NCBI GenBank assembly: GCA_900617975.1
Contig: UZAE01013562.1
Span: 1-15,788 of the forward strand
Reading direction: 5' to 3'
Length of the DNA: 15,788 nucleotides
DNA from: Rodentolepis nana
Taxonomy: Eukaryota > Platyhelminthes > Cestoda > Cyclophyllidea > Hymenolepididae
The translations under genes and the position numbers were made by a program. A model generated the notes under the pieces. It searched no databases. It saw only the letters and a program-made list of their open reading frames with translations, and was not told the DNA's origin. Of the stretch, positions 1 through 8,352 are shown piece by piece. The first letter of the stretch is position 1; each line of letters starts with the position of its first letter.

Positions 1-186
1 GTACTCACCTCACCTTTTTTCTACCTTTGTGTCTGCCTGTTTTTTTCACATCTTAGAAACACTCTTCTGTTCCCCCTCCCTATCGACTTTATGTCACTTT
101 GATGTTCCTCCTCCTCTCTGTGAAGCCTGAATTCAACTAAGGGCTATTGATAACTGTCAAAACGCCTGGCATTTGATATAAATAAT
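1..186 (+). mobile_element. SINE-like repeat copy A (5' end outside window)
   Basis: This is the 3' part of the dispersed family. It runs from the GTACTCACCTCACCTTTT block, through the pyrimidine-rich middle and the GTGAAGCCTGAATTCAACTAA block, to the tail ATTTGATATAAATAAT. It matches copy C closely in the same orientation. Its end is about 40 bp before the splice acceptor of the CLPTM1 exon at 226, so it lies in the upstream intron and may supply part of the branch-point region. The head lies beyond the window edge, so no target duplication can be checked. Confidence 0.85.
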
Positions 187-225
187 TTTGCAGTTTTTTT
201 ACACTTCTCCTTCCCCTCTTTCTAG

Positions 226-416
226 ATATTCAGTTTTGGCGTTCGCGAGATAACTTCGAGGGTCTCTCACTGCGTTCGGTCCTTTTCAATATATTCCAAT
301 CGGTGATTGTTGTGCTCTACGTGCTTGACAATGATACAAACTTTATGGTGAAGGTCTCTGTGTGTATTGGACTGGCGATTGAAATCTGGAAGATTCATAA
401 GGTTTTCAAGATTCAG
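226..416 (+). CDS. CLPTM1: CLPTM1 exon (first in window)
   Basis: This exon follows a pyrimidine-rich tract ending in tctag and starts with the last two bases of a split codon, so a further coding exon lies upstream of the window. It encodes 63 full codons, IQFWRSRDNF through WKIHKVFKIQ. They match the CLPTM1 segment that follows the large luminal domain and hold two hydrophobic stretches, around SVLFNIFQSVIVVLYVL and MVKVSVCIGLAIEI. The donor is CAG|gtgagt, close to consensus. The frame continues without a break into the exon at 1717. Confidence 0.95.
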
Positions 417-3400
417 GTGAGTTGGCGAATGATGCACGAAAAGGAGTTTCTAGACCTGGCCATTTGTGATTAATTCTATGCTACTTCTTATTTTTATTAC
501 GAAAACATTCCGTGCTATAATTGCCCACAAAGATTATAAAAAAATTGAACAGTTCAAAGGTACTTGGGAAGCCATGCAGTCTATTTAGAAGGTGGTTTCA
601 ATTTATCCATATATTTCAAAGTCACATAATTTCATTATTTGGCATGATTTAATAAAAATCAACTAGAGCAGGACACCGACTACATATTATTACTACGGGT
701 GAGTGATTGGAGTAAGCTTCAGTGGTCTGAACTTTTATCTTTGAGGCCAAGAGGCGTGCTCTTATGCATTGAAGCAATATGATAGTCAGAAGTAAAATTT
801 TGCAGTTTACGATCGCGCAATATAATAAGTAATTTTATCTAATTTACATAAATTAAATCAAATTGTAAGAATAAAAACTAACATTCAATCGTCTCCAAGG
901 TAATAAAAAAGTGCTATGCAATCCATATCTATATGTGACAAATATTCAATAAATACGTCTAGTTAAAAAAATGGTTTATATGTTATTCGAACTAAGAACT
1001 AACTGTGGGGACTAGGGAGAGATAATTTAGAAAAGAGAGGGCTTAGATAGAAGAATTATTTCTTGAAAAATATAAGGCTCTCTTGCGATTTACCGCTTTA
1101 GACCCCAAACAAAACTTGAACAGCGATTGCTTTTTAATATTTATTTCAAATGGCAGGCTTTATGATAGTGATCATTAGCCCTTTAGCTGACTTCGGGTTT
1201 CACAGAGGGGAGGAACAGCAAGATCACATACAGTCGAGAGGGGGGGGGGACAGAAGAGTGATTCAAGAATGCAAAAGAGGTAGACAGACACAAAGACAGA
1301 GAAAAGGTAAGGTGAGTATAGTGAAAGTGGTAGAATATGACGTAAAGTGGGGTCATGGTAGTTTGAAGTTAGAGGTCAACCGCCGGTTTATAGACTTTAT
1401 TGCCGTATGAATATACGTTGCCCAGGGTGCACCACGTGAAGGTAAGTCTATCGCACACCCCCTCTTTTTAATATAAAGGACTTGTAAATTTTCATGTACC
1501 AAGTTTCTGGATGGAAATCTTTGAGTAACCATAATGGCAAATTGAATGATGGAAGACATTTCCCCTTTTTCCGCCCTGAAGTATAGACAATACACTGAAT
1601 CGCCAATAGTATGAGAAAGTTTATCCAGTGTGTACCTTTTATAATTACAAGTGATATTCTTTGTGAGTCTATGGTGAGGGTCATTCTAAATACGTTGTCG
1701 TTTTTCCTATCTCTAGTTTGATCACGAGAATAAGCTCTTTGGCGTCATTCCTCGTCCATCCTTCGAATGGCAAGAAAGCTACACTGAGTCGGAGACTAAA
1801 ATCTACGACCAGGTTCGTGTCTACTGTAATAAATTTAGTAGCACTAATTTTCTTTTTAATCTACTTTCCATTTTCTATCAGATGGCATTTAAATACCTTT
1901 CATGGGCCCTCTTTCCACTTCTCATTGCCTATGCCGGCTATTCATTGGTATATGAAGAACATCGTGGTTGGTATTCGTGGATTCTTTCCATGCTTTATGG
2001 ATTCCTGCTCACATTCAGTAAGCAATCGATTATGCGTCGTCTTAATCGGATATTCCCTTAATGATTTTCCTCCTTTCTTTTTTAATCTCTTCTAGGTTTC
2101 ATTGCAATGACACCCCAATTGTTCATCAACTATAAACTCAAGTCAGTTGCTCATCTGCCATGGCGTATGATGACCTATAAGGCACTCAATACGTTCATTG
2201 ATGATCTCTTTGCTTTCGTTATCAAAACACCCACACTTTATCGTATTGGCTGCTTCCGTGATGGTAAGTGTTCCGAGGCTTCTATAAATACCTGTATTGT
2301 TTATCTGATATATATATATATATATATCTGAAGGTGGACATCCTTAGAAGGGTTGATGGTAGTAGTTGCTATTTTTTTTCATATCAGCTTAGATTCATAA
2401 TATGCACGGATTAATCCGTCTTTAGTGTTCAAATGTGATTAGCTGCTAGCAAAAACCTCTCGGCGTTTTCAAACAGCAGTTTTGGATAGAGGAATAGTAT
2501 TTTGGAGCTGCTGCTATGAGAACTTCCTATTCTACAAATCTTCCCATTTACTGGATATGTGTTGTCTCCCAGGGGGTGCTCTAAATACTTTTGCAATGCT
2601 ATTGGTTTTACGTTTAATTTGATTCAATTCCTTTCCACTGTGATCGGCATCAATTTGCTGATGAATCTCGGGAGGAAGACCGTTCTTTACTTTAAATGGT
2701 CTTGTATAATTTGATTATAAATTCAGAGAGAGAGAGATAGAGAGAGAGTTCCAAAAAGAGGCCACAATGTTTACAGCATATTTTGGCATTGCTCACTCGT
2801 TGGCTGTCATGTAGATTATATAAACCGAAATAGGTATTGGGTGTATTTCACTCGGGTCATGGGAAATGGCAAGGCGGCAAAAAGTGCACCCATCACAATA
2901 GCAATAATCCATTCATTTTGGCTTGATTTTGTAATAGAATTAGCAAACGAGCAAATCTATTAGCCTATTGGAAGATTCACCGAGGGGCTCTAACTATAAA
3001 GATGTGGAGGAGACAGACGCAGTGACTGAGTGCTTCTTTTGGGAGAAAACTCATTAAAGTCTTTGGCCGATAGCACTAAATAAGCAATTCAATGAACTCG
3101 AAAATAAGGAATAATGGCCTGAATACGATGAACAGCCTAGTGGTCGATAAGCGGGTTCCCTCACAGAATGAAGTTAAGGAGGTAGTGAATTGATTTCAAT
3201 GGATAAGCGATCCATGGTAACCAATATAAACCCTTAACCAGGGTGTCAGTGTGTTACAGTCTCAACATATCTCGAAAAAAAAACAAGTTAGTGTTATCTA
3301 GGCCACAATCGTACTTAAATATGAGGAATGGGTTGAATAAAGTAGAAGTATTTGGGTGCGTGAATCTTCATGAATGAATTGTGACAGAGCCTCGGCTTTA

Positions 3401-5983
3401 TAGTAGGAAAAAGTTGAAATTTTGACTAGGTTGAAACATTAAGTTAAGCGTGCCTGCTACAAATCCACAATCAGTCTCTTCAATACGTGTTTGAAAATTC
3501 TTTCATTGAAATTGAGCTGTAATTACATATTAATTATTTTATATTAGTGAAGTCTAGTAAAAAACTACGAATTTCGATGCCTGGTAATTTGGATAATGCT
3601 TTTTTTCCTAGCAAAGTTAGTTATCTCTGGAAAAGAATCGAAATTGGTTTTAAAGCGGAACATTTTTCACTTCTAGTTCAACAGAAATTCTAGTTTGCAT
3701 TATAAGTACAGTTTAAATGGGTCTGTTCAGTGCTTGAATAATCATTCATTCCAAATTAATTGGTTTGTAAAAATTTTCCCATAGAATTGACATCCTTAAC
3801 TATGCCACAAATTTTAGTTAAAAATGTGGCTATTTAAATATACTTCAGAATATCCTCATGATTATTTCCACAATTTTATCATTCTAACACGTCAAAATTA
3901 TCAAGTAAACGTTTTCTGACATAAATATAGATTTTAAAACTCAATAACCGTTACTGATCGTTATCTATATTTGTTGCCATTATGCCAATGTAAGGAGGTA
4001 AATTTAATAAACACACTGTACACGCAGGGATCAATAAAGTAGTCGAAAGGGACACCAAATGGAAATAGAAATGTGATTTGTGAATTGAGACTACTCTTCT
4101 CGCGTATACGGCTCACAATTTCACCATCTGATGCCAACATTTTCGGATTTGTCGCCTCTTTCATTTCACCATTTTCGCTGCGTCTGCTTTGCTTCTTTTG
4201 ATAGTTGTTCAACCACATCAGACTCATCCATATTGATAAATTATCAATTACAAAATCGGGTCTATTTATTAGGTTGGCAACTAAGTCATTGCCGATTTCA
4301 AATAAGAAGGCAAATTGGGAATTTTTGTTTAAAAATATAACTTTATTCAATTAGATATTGGCCGTTCTTGTCGATGACCATTTTCCGTCGTTCTGGCAGA
4401 GTAAAAATTCCCCGTTCGTAAAATGTCTGGTCTTTGCTATTAAAAAACTGAATTAGGTGTGATCCGACATCATCCGCGTTGTTACAAATTTTACCATTTA
4501 AAGAGTTTTGCATGGAACGAAACAAATGGTAATCCGAAGGTGCAAGGTCAGGGCTATATGGTGGGTGTGACAAAACATCCCAACCCAGTTGCAATAATTT
4601 TTGCCGAGTAACCAAAGATGTGTGGGGCCTTGCGTTATCATGATGGAAAACAACACCCTTCCGATTTGATAATGCTGGCCGCTTATCTTCAATTGCATCC
4701 TTCAGTTTTTCGAGTTGTTCAACATACACATTTGAATTTATCGTTTGGTCCTGCGGCATGAGTTCAAAATACAAAATTCCTTTGTGATCCCACCAGACTG
4801 ACAGCATAATCTTTTTTTGGTGAGTCTCTGCTTTTGATACTGTTTGGGCTGGTTGATCTTGCTTCACCCATGATCTCTTGCGAGTAAAATTGTTGACAGA
4901 CTATCCACTTTTCGTCGCCAGTAACTAGGTTCTTCCTCGGAAAAGGATCATTCTCATTGCGTTTCAGTAGCGGCGAATCACAGGTGCTAATCCGTTGCGT
5001 CAAATGAATTTGCTTTAACTGGTGAGGGATCCATAAATCAAGTTTCTTGACATAACCAAGGGTTTTTAATTTATTTTCAATGCATGTATGCGACACATTG
5101 AGCTTCTCTGCAATATCATCTCGTGTTGTGCTGTGACGATTTGAATCGATAATGGCCTTGATATGGGTTTCATCCACTTCGACTGGGCGGCCAGATCGTT
5201 GTGAATTTTTGAGTGAAAAATCACCAGAACGAAATCTTTCAAACCAATTTTGACACTGCCTTTCTTGTAAGGCTTCATCTCCATATACGGCACATAACTT
5301 CTTTTGTGCTTGCGATGCGTTCTTGCCTTTTCGGAAGTAATACAATAAAATGTGTGGGAAGTGCACGTCCTGTTCTTTCATTTTTAAATTGGAATAAAAA
5401 CAAAACTAAAGAACTAAACAAAAAAATTGTTTACTAATTAATCTAGAAGCCCATACAGTAGGAAAAAATATAGGTTAGATGCTCTGACCACGTTAACAAA
5501 ACAAAAGAAAGTATAAAGTGAATCCGTCAACAAAAACGGCAATGACTTAGTTGCCAACCCAATACCTTTTCTTACGGTTACCTTGAGAAATCACAGTATA
5601 ACATTCGGATTTCCCAAGTTAAATTTTTCATATAATTAGTGAGTGCTCTGAATGGTGTTCCATTTTCTGCAGATATTATTTTCTTCATCTATCTCTATCA
5701 ACGTTGGATCTACCGCATTGATCCATCACGAGTGAATGAGTTCGGTGTGAGCAAGGAAATGTTGGAAAAGCGAGATCAGGAGGGAAGTGCGGAAGGGGTC
5801 AAATCAATCGAGTCGACAAAGACGACGGAGGCCATTGAAGACAAGACTGGGAGTGACGTGGAGAGCACAGAGGAGAAGCCTGCAGAACATGGCAATTCAG
5901 CCTCTAACGAGGAGTCGGAGAGTGAATTGGCCAATGGTGTTGTCCGCAAACGCGGGAAATCAACGAAGGCTGCAGCTTTATAA
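226..5983 (+). CDS. CLPTM1: CLPTM1 orthologue, 3' part of gene (five terminal coding exons, spliced)
   Basis: Joining 226-416, 1717-1812, 1882-2017, 2096-2263 and 5673-5983 gives one open frame of 299 residues plus the end of a split codon, closing on TAA. It carries hallmark CLPTM1 blocks in order: IQFWRSRDNFEGLSLRSV, LDNDTNFMVKVSV, GWYSWILSMLYGFLLTF, MTPQLFINYKLKSVAHLPWR, TYKALNTFIDDLFAFVIK, YRIGCFRD, then FFIYLYQRWIYRIDPSRVNEFG. Five hydrophobic segments fall near residues 17-34, 40-57, 100-119, 125-145 and 198-212 of this fragment, so the product is a multi-pass membrane protein. Family knowledge: vertebrate CLPTM1 is an ER/Golgi membrane protein that limits forward traffic of GABA-A receptors, and its paralogue CLPTM1L is a lipid scramblase. 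The tail after residue 215 is hydrophilic, rich in E, S and K, and not conserved. All five acceptors are AG and all four donors are GT. The N-terminal exons lie upstream of the window. CLPTM1 is preferred over CLPTM1L on block similarity recalled from memory, not on an alignment. Confidence 0.95.
1141..1463 (-). mobile_element. SINE-like repeat copy B, in CLPTM1 intron
   Basis: This is a full-length copy of about 323 bp. Read on the minus strand it starts GGGGTGTGCGATAGACTTAC and ends GCCATTTGAAATAA. It is bounded by a perfect 11-bp direct repeat, CTTTTTAATAT, at 1130-1140 and 1464-1474. Long, variable target duplications without terminal inverted repeats are expected of LINE-type target-primed insertion. 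On the + strand its head offers AAG|GTAAGT, a full splice-donor consensus. Some reading frames stay open through it, but they are repeat sequence and not a gene. Confidence 0.88.
1439..1447 (+). promoter_or_regulatory. cryptic 5' splice site carried by copy B
   Basis: AAG|GTAAGT is a full match to the animal donor consensus, and it lies in the sense direction inside the CLPTM1 intron 417-1716. A possible acceptor, gggtttcacag at 1195-1205, sits 235 bp upstream within the same copy, but its pyrimidine tract is poor. Use of the pair would insert a repeat-derived exon between the exons at 226 and 1717. The site is seen; its use is inference. Confidence 0.35.
1717..1812 (+). CDS. CLPTM1: CLPTM1 exon (second in window)
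   Basis: This exon is bounded by ctctag at its 5' side and CAG|gttcgt at its 3' side. It holds exactly 32 codons in phase 0, FDHENKLFGVIPRPSFEW through ETKIYDQ. It corresponds to the hydrophilic loop of CLPTM1 that in vertebrates reads as a PRLxF...STY-x-ES-type segment, and it is less conserved than the flanking membrane exons. The donor, gttcgt, is weaker than the others in this gene and is followed by a 69-bp intron. Confidence 0.93.
1882..2017 (+). CDS. CLPTM1: CLPTM1 exon (third in window)
   Basis: This exon follows a 69-bp intron ending in tatcag and ends ACATTCA|gtaagc. It encodes 45 codons plus one base, MAFKYLSWALFPL through YGFLLTF, with two membrane segments (YLSWALFPLLIAYAGYSLVY and the WYSWILSMLYGFLLTF block) separated by the conserved EEHRGWYSW turn. 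The split codon at the 3' junction becomes AGT (Ser) after splicing. In the vertebrate protein as I remember it this position is Gly (TFGFI), so this gene carries a G-to-S change, or the junction lies at a slightly different base. Confidence 0.95.
2096..2263 (+). CDS. CLPTM1: CLPTM1 exon (fourth in window)
   Basis: This exon follows a 78-bp intron ending in ttctag. It encodes the most conserved part of CLPTM1: FIAMTPQLFINYKLKSV, AHLPWRMMTYKALNTF and IDDLFAFVIKTPTLYRIG, closing with CFRD and a split codon. The donor is GATG|gtaagt, a full consensus. These 55 codons are nearly identical to the animal family pattern, which makes the assignment firm. The exon opens onto the 3.4-kb last intron, which carries the mariner insertion. 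Confidence 0.97.
2308..2327. repeat. (AT)10 microsatellite
   Basis: Ten uninterrupted AT dinucleotides lie 45 bp after the donor of the CLPTM1 exon at 2096-2263. Confidence 0.95.
2725..2748. repeat. (AG)n microsatellite with one interruption
   Basis: A 24-bp AG tract is broken by a single T at 2738, within the last CLPTM1 intron. Confidence 0.93.
4269..4294 (+). repeat. mariner terminal inverted repeat, left
   Basis: This 26-bp end begins TTAGGTTGGCAACTAAG and ends CATTGCCG. It pairs with 5537-5562 in inverse orientation with one mismatch (A/G at position 3). It marks the 3' side of the transposase gene and abuts the TA at 4267-4268. Confidence 0.95.
4343..5381 (-). pseudogene. mariner transposase, one-base frameshift
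   Basis: The minus-strand frame starts at ATG (5381-5379, MKEQDVHFPH) and, allowing for one frameshift, runs 345 codons to TAA at 4343, the same length as Mos1 transposase. In order it shows an N-terminal helix-turn-helix region (CQNWFERFRSGDFSL, then RSGRPVEVDE), a second DNA-binding part (DDIAEKLNVSHTCIENKLK), the linker signature WIPHQL (family WVPHEL), and the catalytic aspartates in VTGDEKW, FHHDNARPH and YSPDLAPSDYHLF. The last two are separated by 34 residues, giving DD34D. Positions about 156, 248 and 283 match Mos1 D156, D249 and D284. One extra base near 4895, just after GDEKWIVC, throws the frame; the second half is open from about 4894 to the stop. An AATAAA (4342-4347) overlaps the stop codon. 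The copy is probably inactive but recent, because this frameshift is the only disruption. Confidence 0.95.
5537..5562 (-). repeat. mariner terminal inverted repeat, right
   Basis: Read on the minus strand this end starts TTGGGTTGGCAACTAAG and matches the left repeat at 25 of 26 positions. It lies upstream of the transposase start codon and abuts the TA at 5563-5564. Confidence 0.95.
5673..5983 (+). CDS. CLPTM1: CLPTM1 terminal coding exon
   Basis: The acceptor is ttctgcag. The exon completes the split Asp codon and reads IIFFIYLYQRWIYRIDPSRV then NEFG, the last conserved CLPTM1 block. About 80 residues of acidic and polar tail follow, rich in Glu, Ser, Thr and Lys (for example STEEKPAEHGNSASNEE), ending RKRGKSTKAAAL and TAA. 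Vertebrate CLPTM1 tails are also low-complexity and poorly conserved, so the divergence is expected. A Met-initiated reading beginning upstream of the acceptor is intron sequence and is not used. Confidence 0.95.
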
Positions 5984-6130
5984 CTATGCCCGCGCCTCAC
6001 TTTATGTTATTTTGCCTCTATTCATCTTCCATTTCTGCTTCTTATGATCCTACTACTGTTCGTCTTGCATTCACTTGTGTTTTTTGTTTATATTAAATAG
6101 TGGAAATATAAATATTTCAGAGCTGACGGC
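5984..6130 (+). promoter_or_regulatory. CLPTM1 3' UTR with probable polyadenylation signal
   Basis: About 110 bases after the stop codon there is an ATTAAA hexamer at 6092-6097, with AATATA at 6105-6110. A GT/T-rich stretch (gtgttttgaatcttttg) begins about 30 bases further on. This arrangement is typical of an animal cleavage and polyadenylation site, so the transcript probably ends near 6110-6130. The canonical AATAAA is absent. The exact end needs cDNA. Confidence 0.6.
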
Positions 6131-6346
6131 GTGTTTTGAATCTTTTGTTACATCGAGAAATCAGAATGCGTTATCAACAAATTTGGCAAACAGTCGAAAT
6201 TCTTTATTAAAACCTTGTTTATAATTTGCTTTGAGTTGTAAGAAATTCGCAATTGTAGGAGGTGGATCTGAAAATTGGTGAATGGCTGGTGGTCAAACAC
6301 GGGATATACTAAAGGGTTCTTTGTTTATGAGTTTATATTCTCTCCT

Positions 6347-6740
6347 GGGGTGTGCGATAGACTTACCTCCACGTGTTGCACCCTGGGCAATGTATACTCA
6401 TACGGCAGTCTATTACCCGGCAGTTGACTTCCGACTTCAAACTACCATCACCCCACTGTGTGTCATATTCGACCCCTTTCACAGTACTCATCTCACCTTT
6501 ATCTACCTTTGTGTCTGTCCCTTTTATATCATTGAAACACTCTGCTGCCCCCCCCCCTCTCGACTTTTTTTCACTATGAAGCCTGAAGTCAACTTTCACA
6601 GTACTCACCTCACCTTTGTTCAACCTTCGTCTTTGAAACACTCTTCACTTTTTTCACTTTGATGTTCCTTTCCCTCTGTGAAGCCTGAAGTCAACTAAAG
6701 TGCTAATGATAACTATCAAAGCGCCTGCCATTTGATATAA
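6347..6740 (+). mobile_element. SINE-like repeat copy C with internal duplication
   Basis: This copy of about 394 bp starts GGGGTGTGCGATAGACTTAC and ends GCCATTTGATATAA. It is longer than copies B and D because one block is present twice in tandem (6477-6593 and 6594-6696), each from TTTCACAGTACTCA to GAAGCCTGAAGTCAACT. A C10 run lies at 6548-6557. Flanks 6335-6346 (ATATTCTCTCCT) and 6741-6752 (ATAATCGCTCTT) agree at 9 of 12 positions and may be a decayed target duplication, suggesting an older insertion than B. Readings of up to 126 codons here are repeat-derived. Confidence 0.87.
6477..6696 (+). repeat. tandem duplication inside copy C (117-bp and 103-bp units)
   Basis: Both units begin TTTCACAGTACTCA at a 117-bp offset. 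Both contain the CTCACCTTT, TTGAAACACTCT and TTTTTTCACT landmarks and end GAAGCCTGAAGTCAACT. The second unit retains the TTTGATGTTCC segment that is missing from the first, so the two have diverged by deletion since the duplication. Copies B and D have one unit. Confidence 0.8.
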
Positions 6741-6752
6741 ATAATCGCTCTT

Positions 6753-7445
6753 AATAGTGCATGCACAGAATTCCAAGAATTGCGTGCCACGGGATTAATT
6801 CTCATGGATCAGATATCGGCATTATTTCATGACTTAATATCGATAAATTTTATCGCTGTGATTAGTAACCAGCTTATCAGCCAATAGTGCTTATCTAGTA
6901 GGGTGGAATTGGTAACATCGTGTACATGAATATGGCTGTGTGATAGAGGTTGATGACAGAGTTGAAGTTTCCTTCAGAATCGCTATCATTCTCAACTGTG
7001 TGCGTCAAGGGAGATGTTGGAAAACGCTTTTCTCACCTGCTTAAGAGTCGGTATTGATACAATTTCAGATGGACATTTACAACGCATTGAGGTATTCTGA
7101 AGCAGCAGTGTTCGAGTGATCTTTCGATTGGGAAGTTGTAGCATTCCTTCCTCTCGTAGAACACCCCGCAAGCACCCCAAATAGCAATAGGGGAGATTTC
7201 GAAGAAAATTCACTTGAAGATATCGACAGTTTTGTAGCCAATGCCAGTAAGTACCATGGAAAAATGCTGAAAAATAGTCTTTATTTACGGAAAGTCCATC
7301 TTGAAGTCCTATCTCCCAGTTACTTAAAATTCTACCTGAATGGACGGTGCATTGGTGAGTCCCAATGTGAGAGAATTTTCTAAATGAGCTTGCGTAAAAT
7401 GGACTTGATTTGGCCGCAAATTCAGCCCTACTCTGAAGGAAAAAT
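6753..7445. other. no gene recognised between copies C and D
   Basis: A stretch at 6960-7245 is less AT-rich and has a 28-codon reading around MLENAFLTCLRVGIDTIS, ending at a stop, and a GTAAGT at 7250. A decayed exon is possible, but I recognise no family and no frame stays open. The rest is AT-rich and featureless. Confidence 0.6.
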
Positions 7446-7763
7446 TTATTTATTTATATCAAATGGCTTGCGTTTTGATGGTTAGTTGACTTCAGGCTTC
7501 ACAGAGGAGAAGGAACATCAAAGTGAAACAAGTCGAGAGGGAGAGGAGGAACAGAAGAGCGATTCACAGATGAAAGAGAGGCAGACAGACACAAAGGTAG
7601 AGAAAAGGTAAGATGAGTAGTGTGGAAGCGGTCGAATATGACATACAGTGGTGTGATGGTAGTTTGAAGTGAGAAGTCAACTGCCGGTTTATTGACATTT
7701 TTAGCCGTATGAGTATACGTTGCCCTGGGTGCACCACGTGGAGGTAAGTCTATCGCAAACCCG
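7446..7763 (-). mobile_element. SINE-like repeat copy D
   Basis: This is a full-length copy of about 318 bp on the minus strand. Its tail is TTTGATATAAATAAATAAAT (the + strand begins tttatttatttatatcaaat) and its head ends on the + strand as GGAGGTAAGTCTATCGCAAACCC. It has a single head unit and a single copy of each internal block, so it is close to the unexpanded form of the family. I could not find a convincing target duplication. The tail shows AAAT repeats, which set the orientation. Confidence 0.86.
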
Positions 7764-8317
7764 GCGTGATGATTATATAAAAGGTGGATTTTTTATTGCT
7801 CTCAAGATGAAAATAAGGTAATATAAATGAGCAAATATTAACTTTTGACGAAATTAGTAGCCCTTTTATGATTCCTTCACTTTGCTACTGAAAATAACGT
7901 TAAAGTGATAAATTGTGAATACGGGAACTAACATGATTTATTTTATACCAAAAATAGCTTGATTTCACGTTAGAAGTTTTCACCACAACAATAAGGATCT
8001 GTGGTTCATCTTCTTCTAGTTGGAATTTCCATATGTAAGTACTAAAAGTTGGCGAGGAGGGGAGGGGATCTAAAATTTGGAAATACCATACTTGAATTTT
8101 ATTACTATAATATAAGTTAATTTGAATTGAATTTAAGAGAGATAGTTTCCTAAAATTAGTGGGAAATAAGTAATAGCTAACCACATCCTATTAAGTTGTA
8201 GCAAGACAATGCGAAGCTAATCCACGAATATTTTTTTCTAATTTTAAGCAGATTTATTGAGGTTCATAAGAGCAAGAAAGGCATAGTCAAAATATGGATA
8301 TAGTAACCAATACGATT

Positions 8318-8352
8318 GAAGCACTCTCCGTGGAGAATGGTCGTTGTGCTTC
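8318..8352. other. short nested inverted repeat
   Basis: GAAGCAC at 8318-8324 pairs perfectly with GTGCTTC at 8346-8352. Inside the loop TCTCC (8325-8329) pairs with GGAGA (8332-8336). The result is a two-part 35-bp hairpin in otherwise AT-rich sequence. No T-run or other landmark assigns it a role. Confidence 0.5.

Larger units (their letters stand above)
1130..1474. repeat. target-site duplication of copy B (1130-1140 and 1464-1474)
   Basis: CTTTTTAATAT occurs exactly once on each side, directly abutting the two ends of copy B. An 11-of-11 match placed at both boundaries is unlikely by chance even in AT-rich DNA. It defines the element ends independently of comparison with the other copies. 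Confidence 0.85.
417..1716 (+). other. CLPTM1 intron (1300 bp) holding copy B
   Basis: The intron runs from gtgagt to ctctag. Apart from copy B (1141-1463) and its target duplication, it is AT-rich sequence in which I see no gene, RNA or further repeat. Minus-strand readings of about 80 codons at 1353-1684 are chance or repeat-derived. Confidence 0.8.
2264..4266 (+). other. last CLPTM1 intron, part left of the mariner
   Basis: This is the first 2 kb of the 3409-bp intron. It holds an (AT)10 and an (AG)n microsatellite but no copy of the dispersed repeat and no recognisable gene. The stretch 3000-3260 is less AT-rich than its surroundings, yet every frame has stops and I could not match it to a family. 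The reading at 3961-4350 on the minus strand crosses the transposon end and is not a gene. Confidence 0.75.
4269..5562 (-). mobile_element. mariner (IS630-Tc1-mariner, DD34D) transposon
   Basis: This 1294-bp element is flanked by TA on both sides (4267-4268 and 5563-5564), the standard target duplication of the superfamily. Its ends are 26-bp inverted repeats, TTAGGTTGGCAACTAAG-type, with one mismatch at position 3. It carries a single mariner transposase frame on the minus strand with about 155 bp of 5' leader. Element length, repeat length and gene length are all those of a full-size mariner. It sits in the last CLPTM1 intron, antisense to the gene and 110 bp before the final exon. The TIRs and transposase motifs fall in the broad cecropia/mellifera-like part of the mariner family, but I cannot assign the subfamily without alignment. 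Confidence 0.96.

Noticed and set aside
1150..1410. 86-codon + strand reading as a gene
   Set aside because: It lies wholly in the antisense strand of repeat copy B and has no protein family features. It is kept only as part of the cryptic-exon idea.
3961..4350. 129-codon minus-strand reading next to the transposase
   Set aside because: It begins inside the mariner terminal region and continues across the TIR and TA into intron DNA, so it is a chance frame with no family motifs.
5776..6047. Readings overlapping the last CLPTM1 exon in other frames
   Set aside because: They are shadows of the acidic, purine-rich CLPTM1 tail; the CLPTM1 frame is supported by splice junctions and family similarity.
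6282..6662. 126-codon + strand reading through copy C
   Set aside because: It starts in flanking DNA, runs through repeat sequence including the C10 run, and is not kept as a full-length frame in the other copies.
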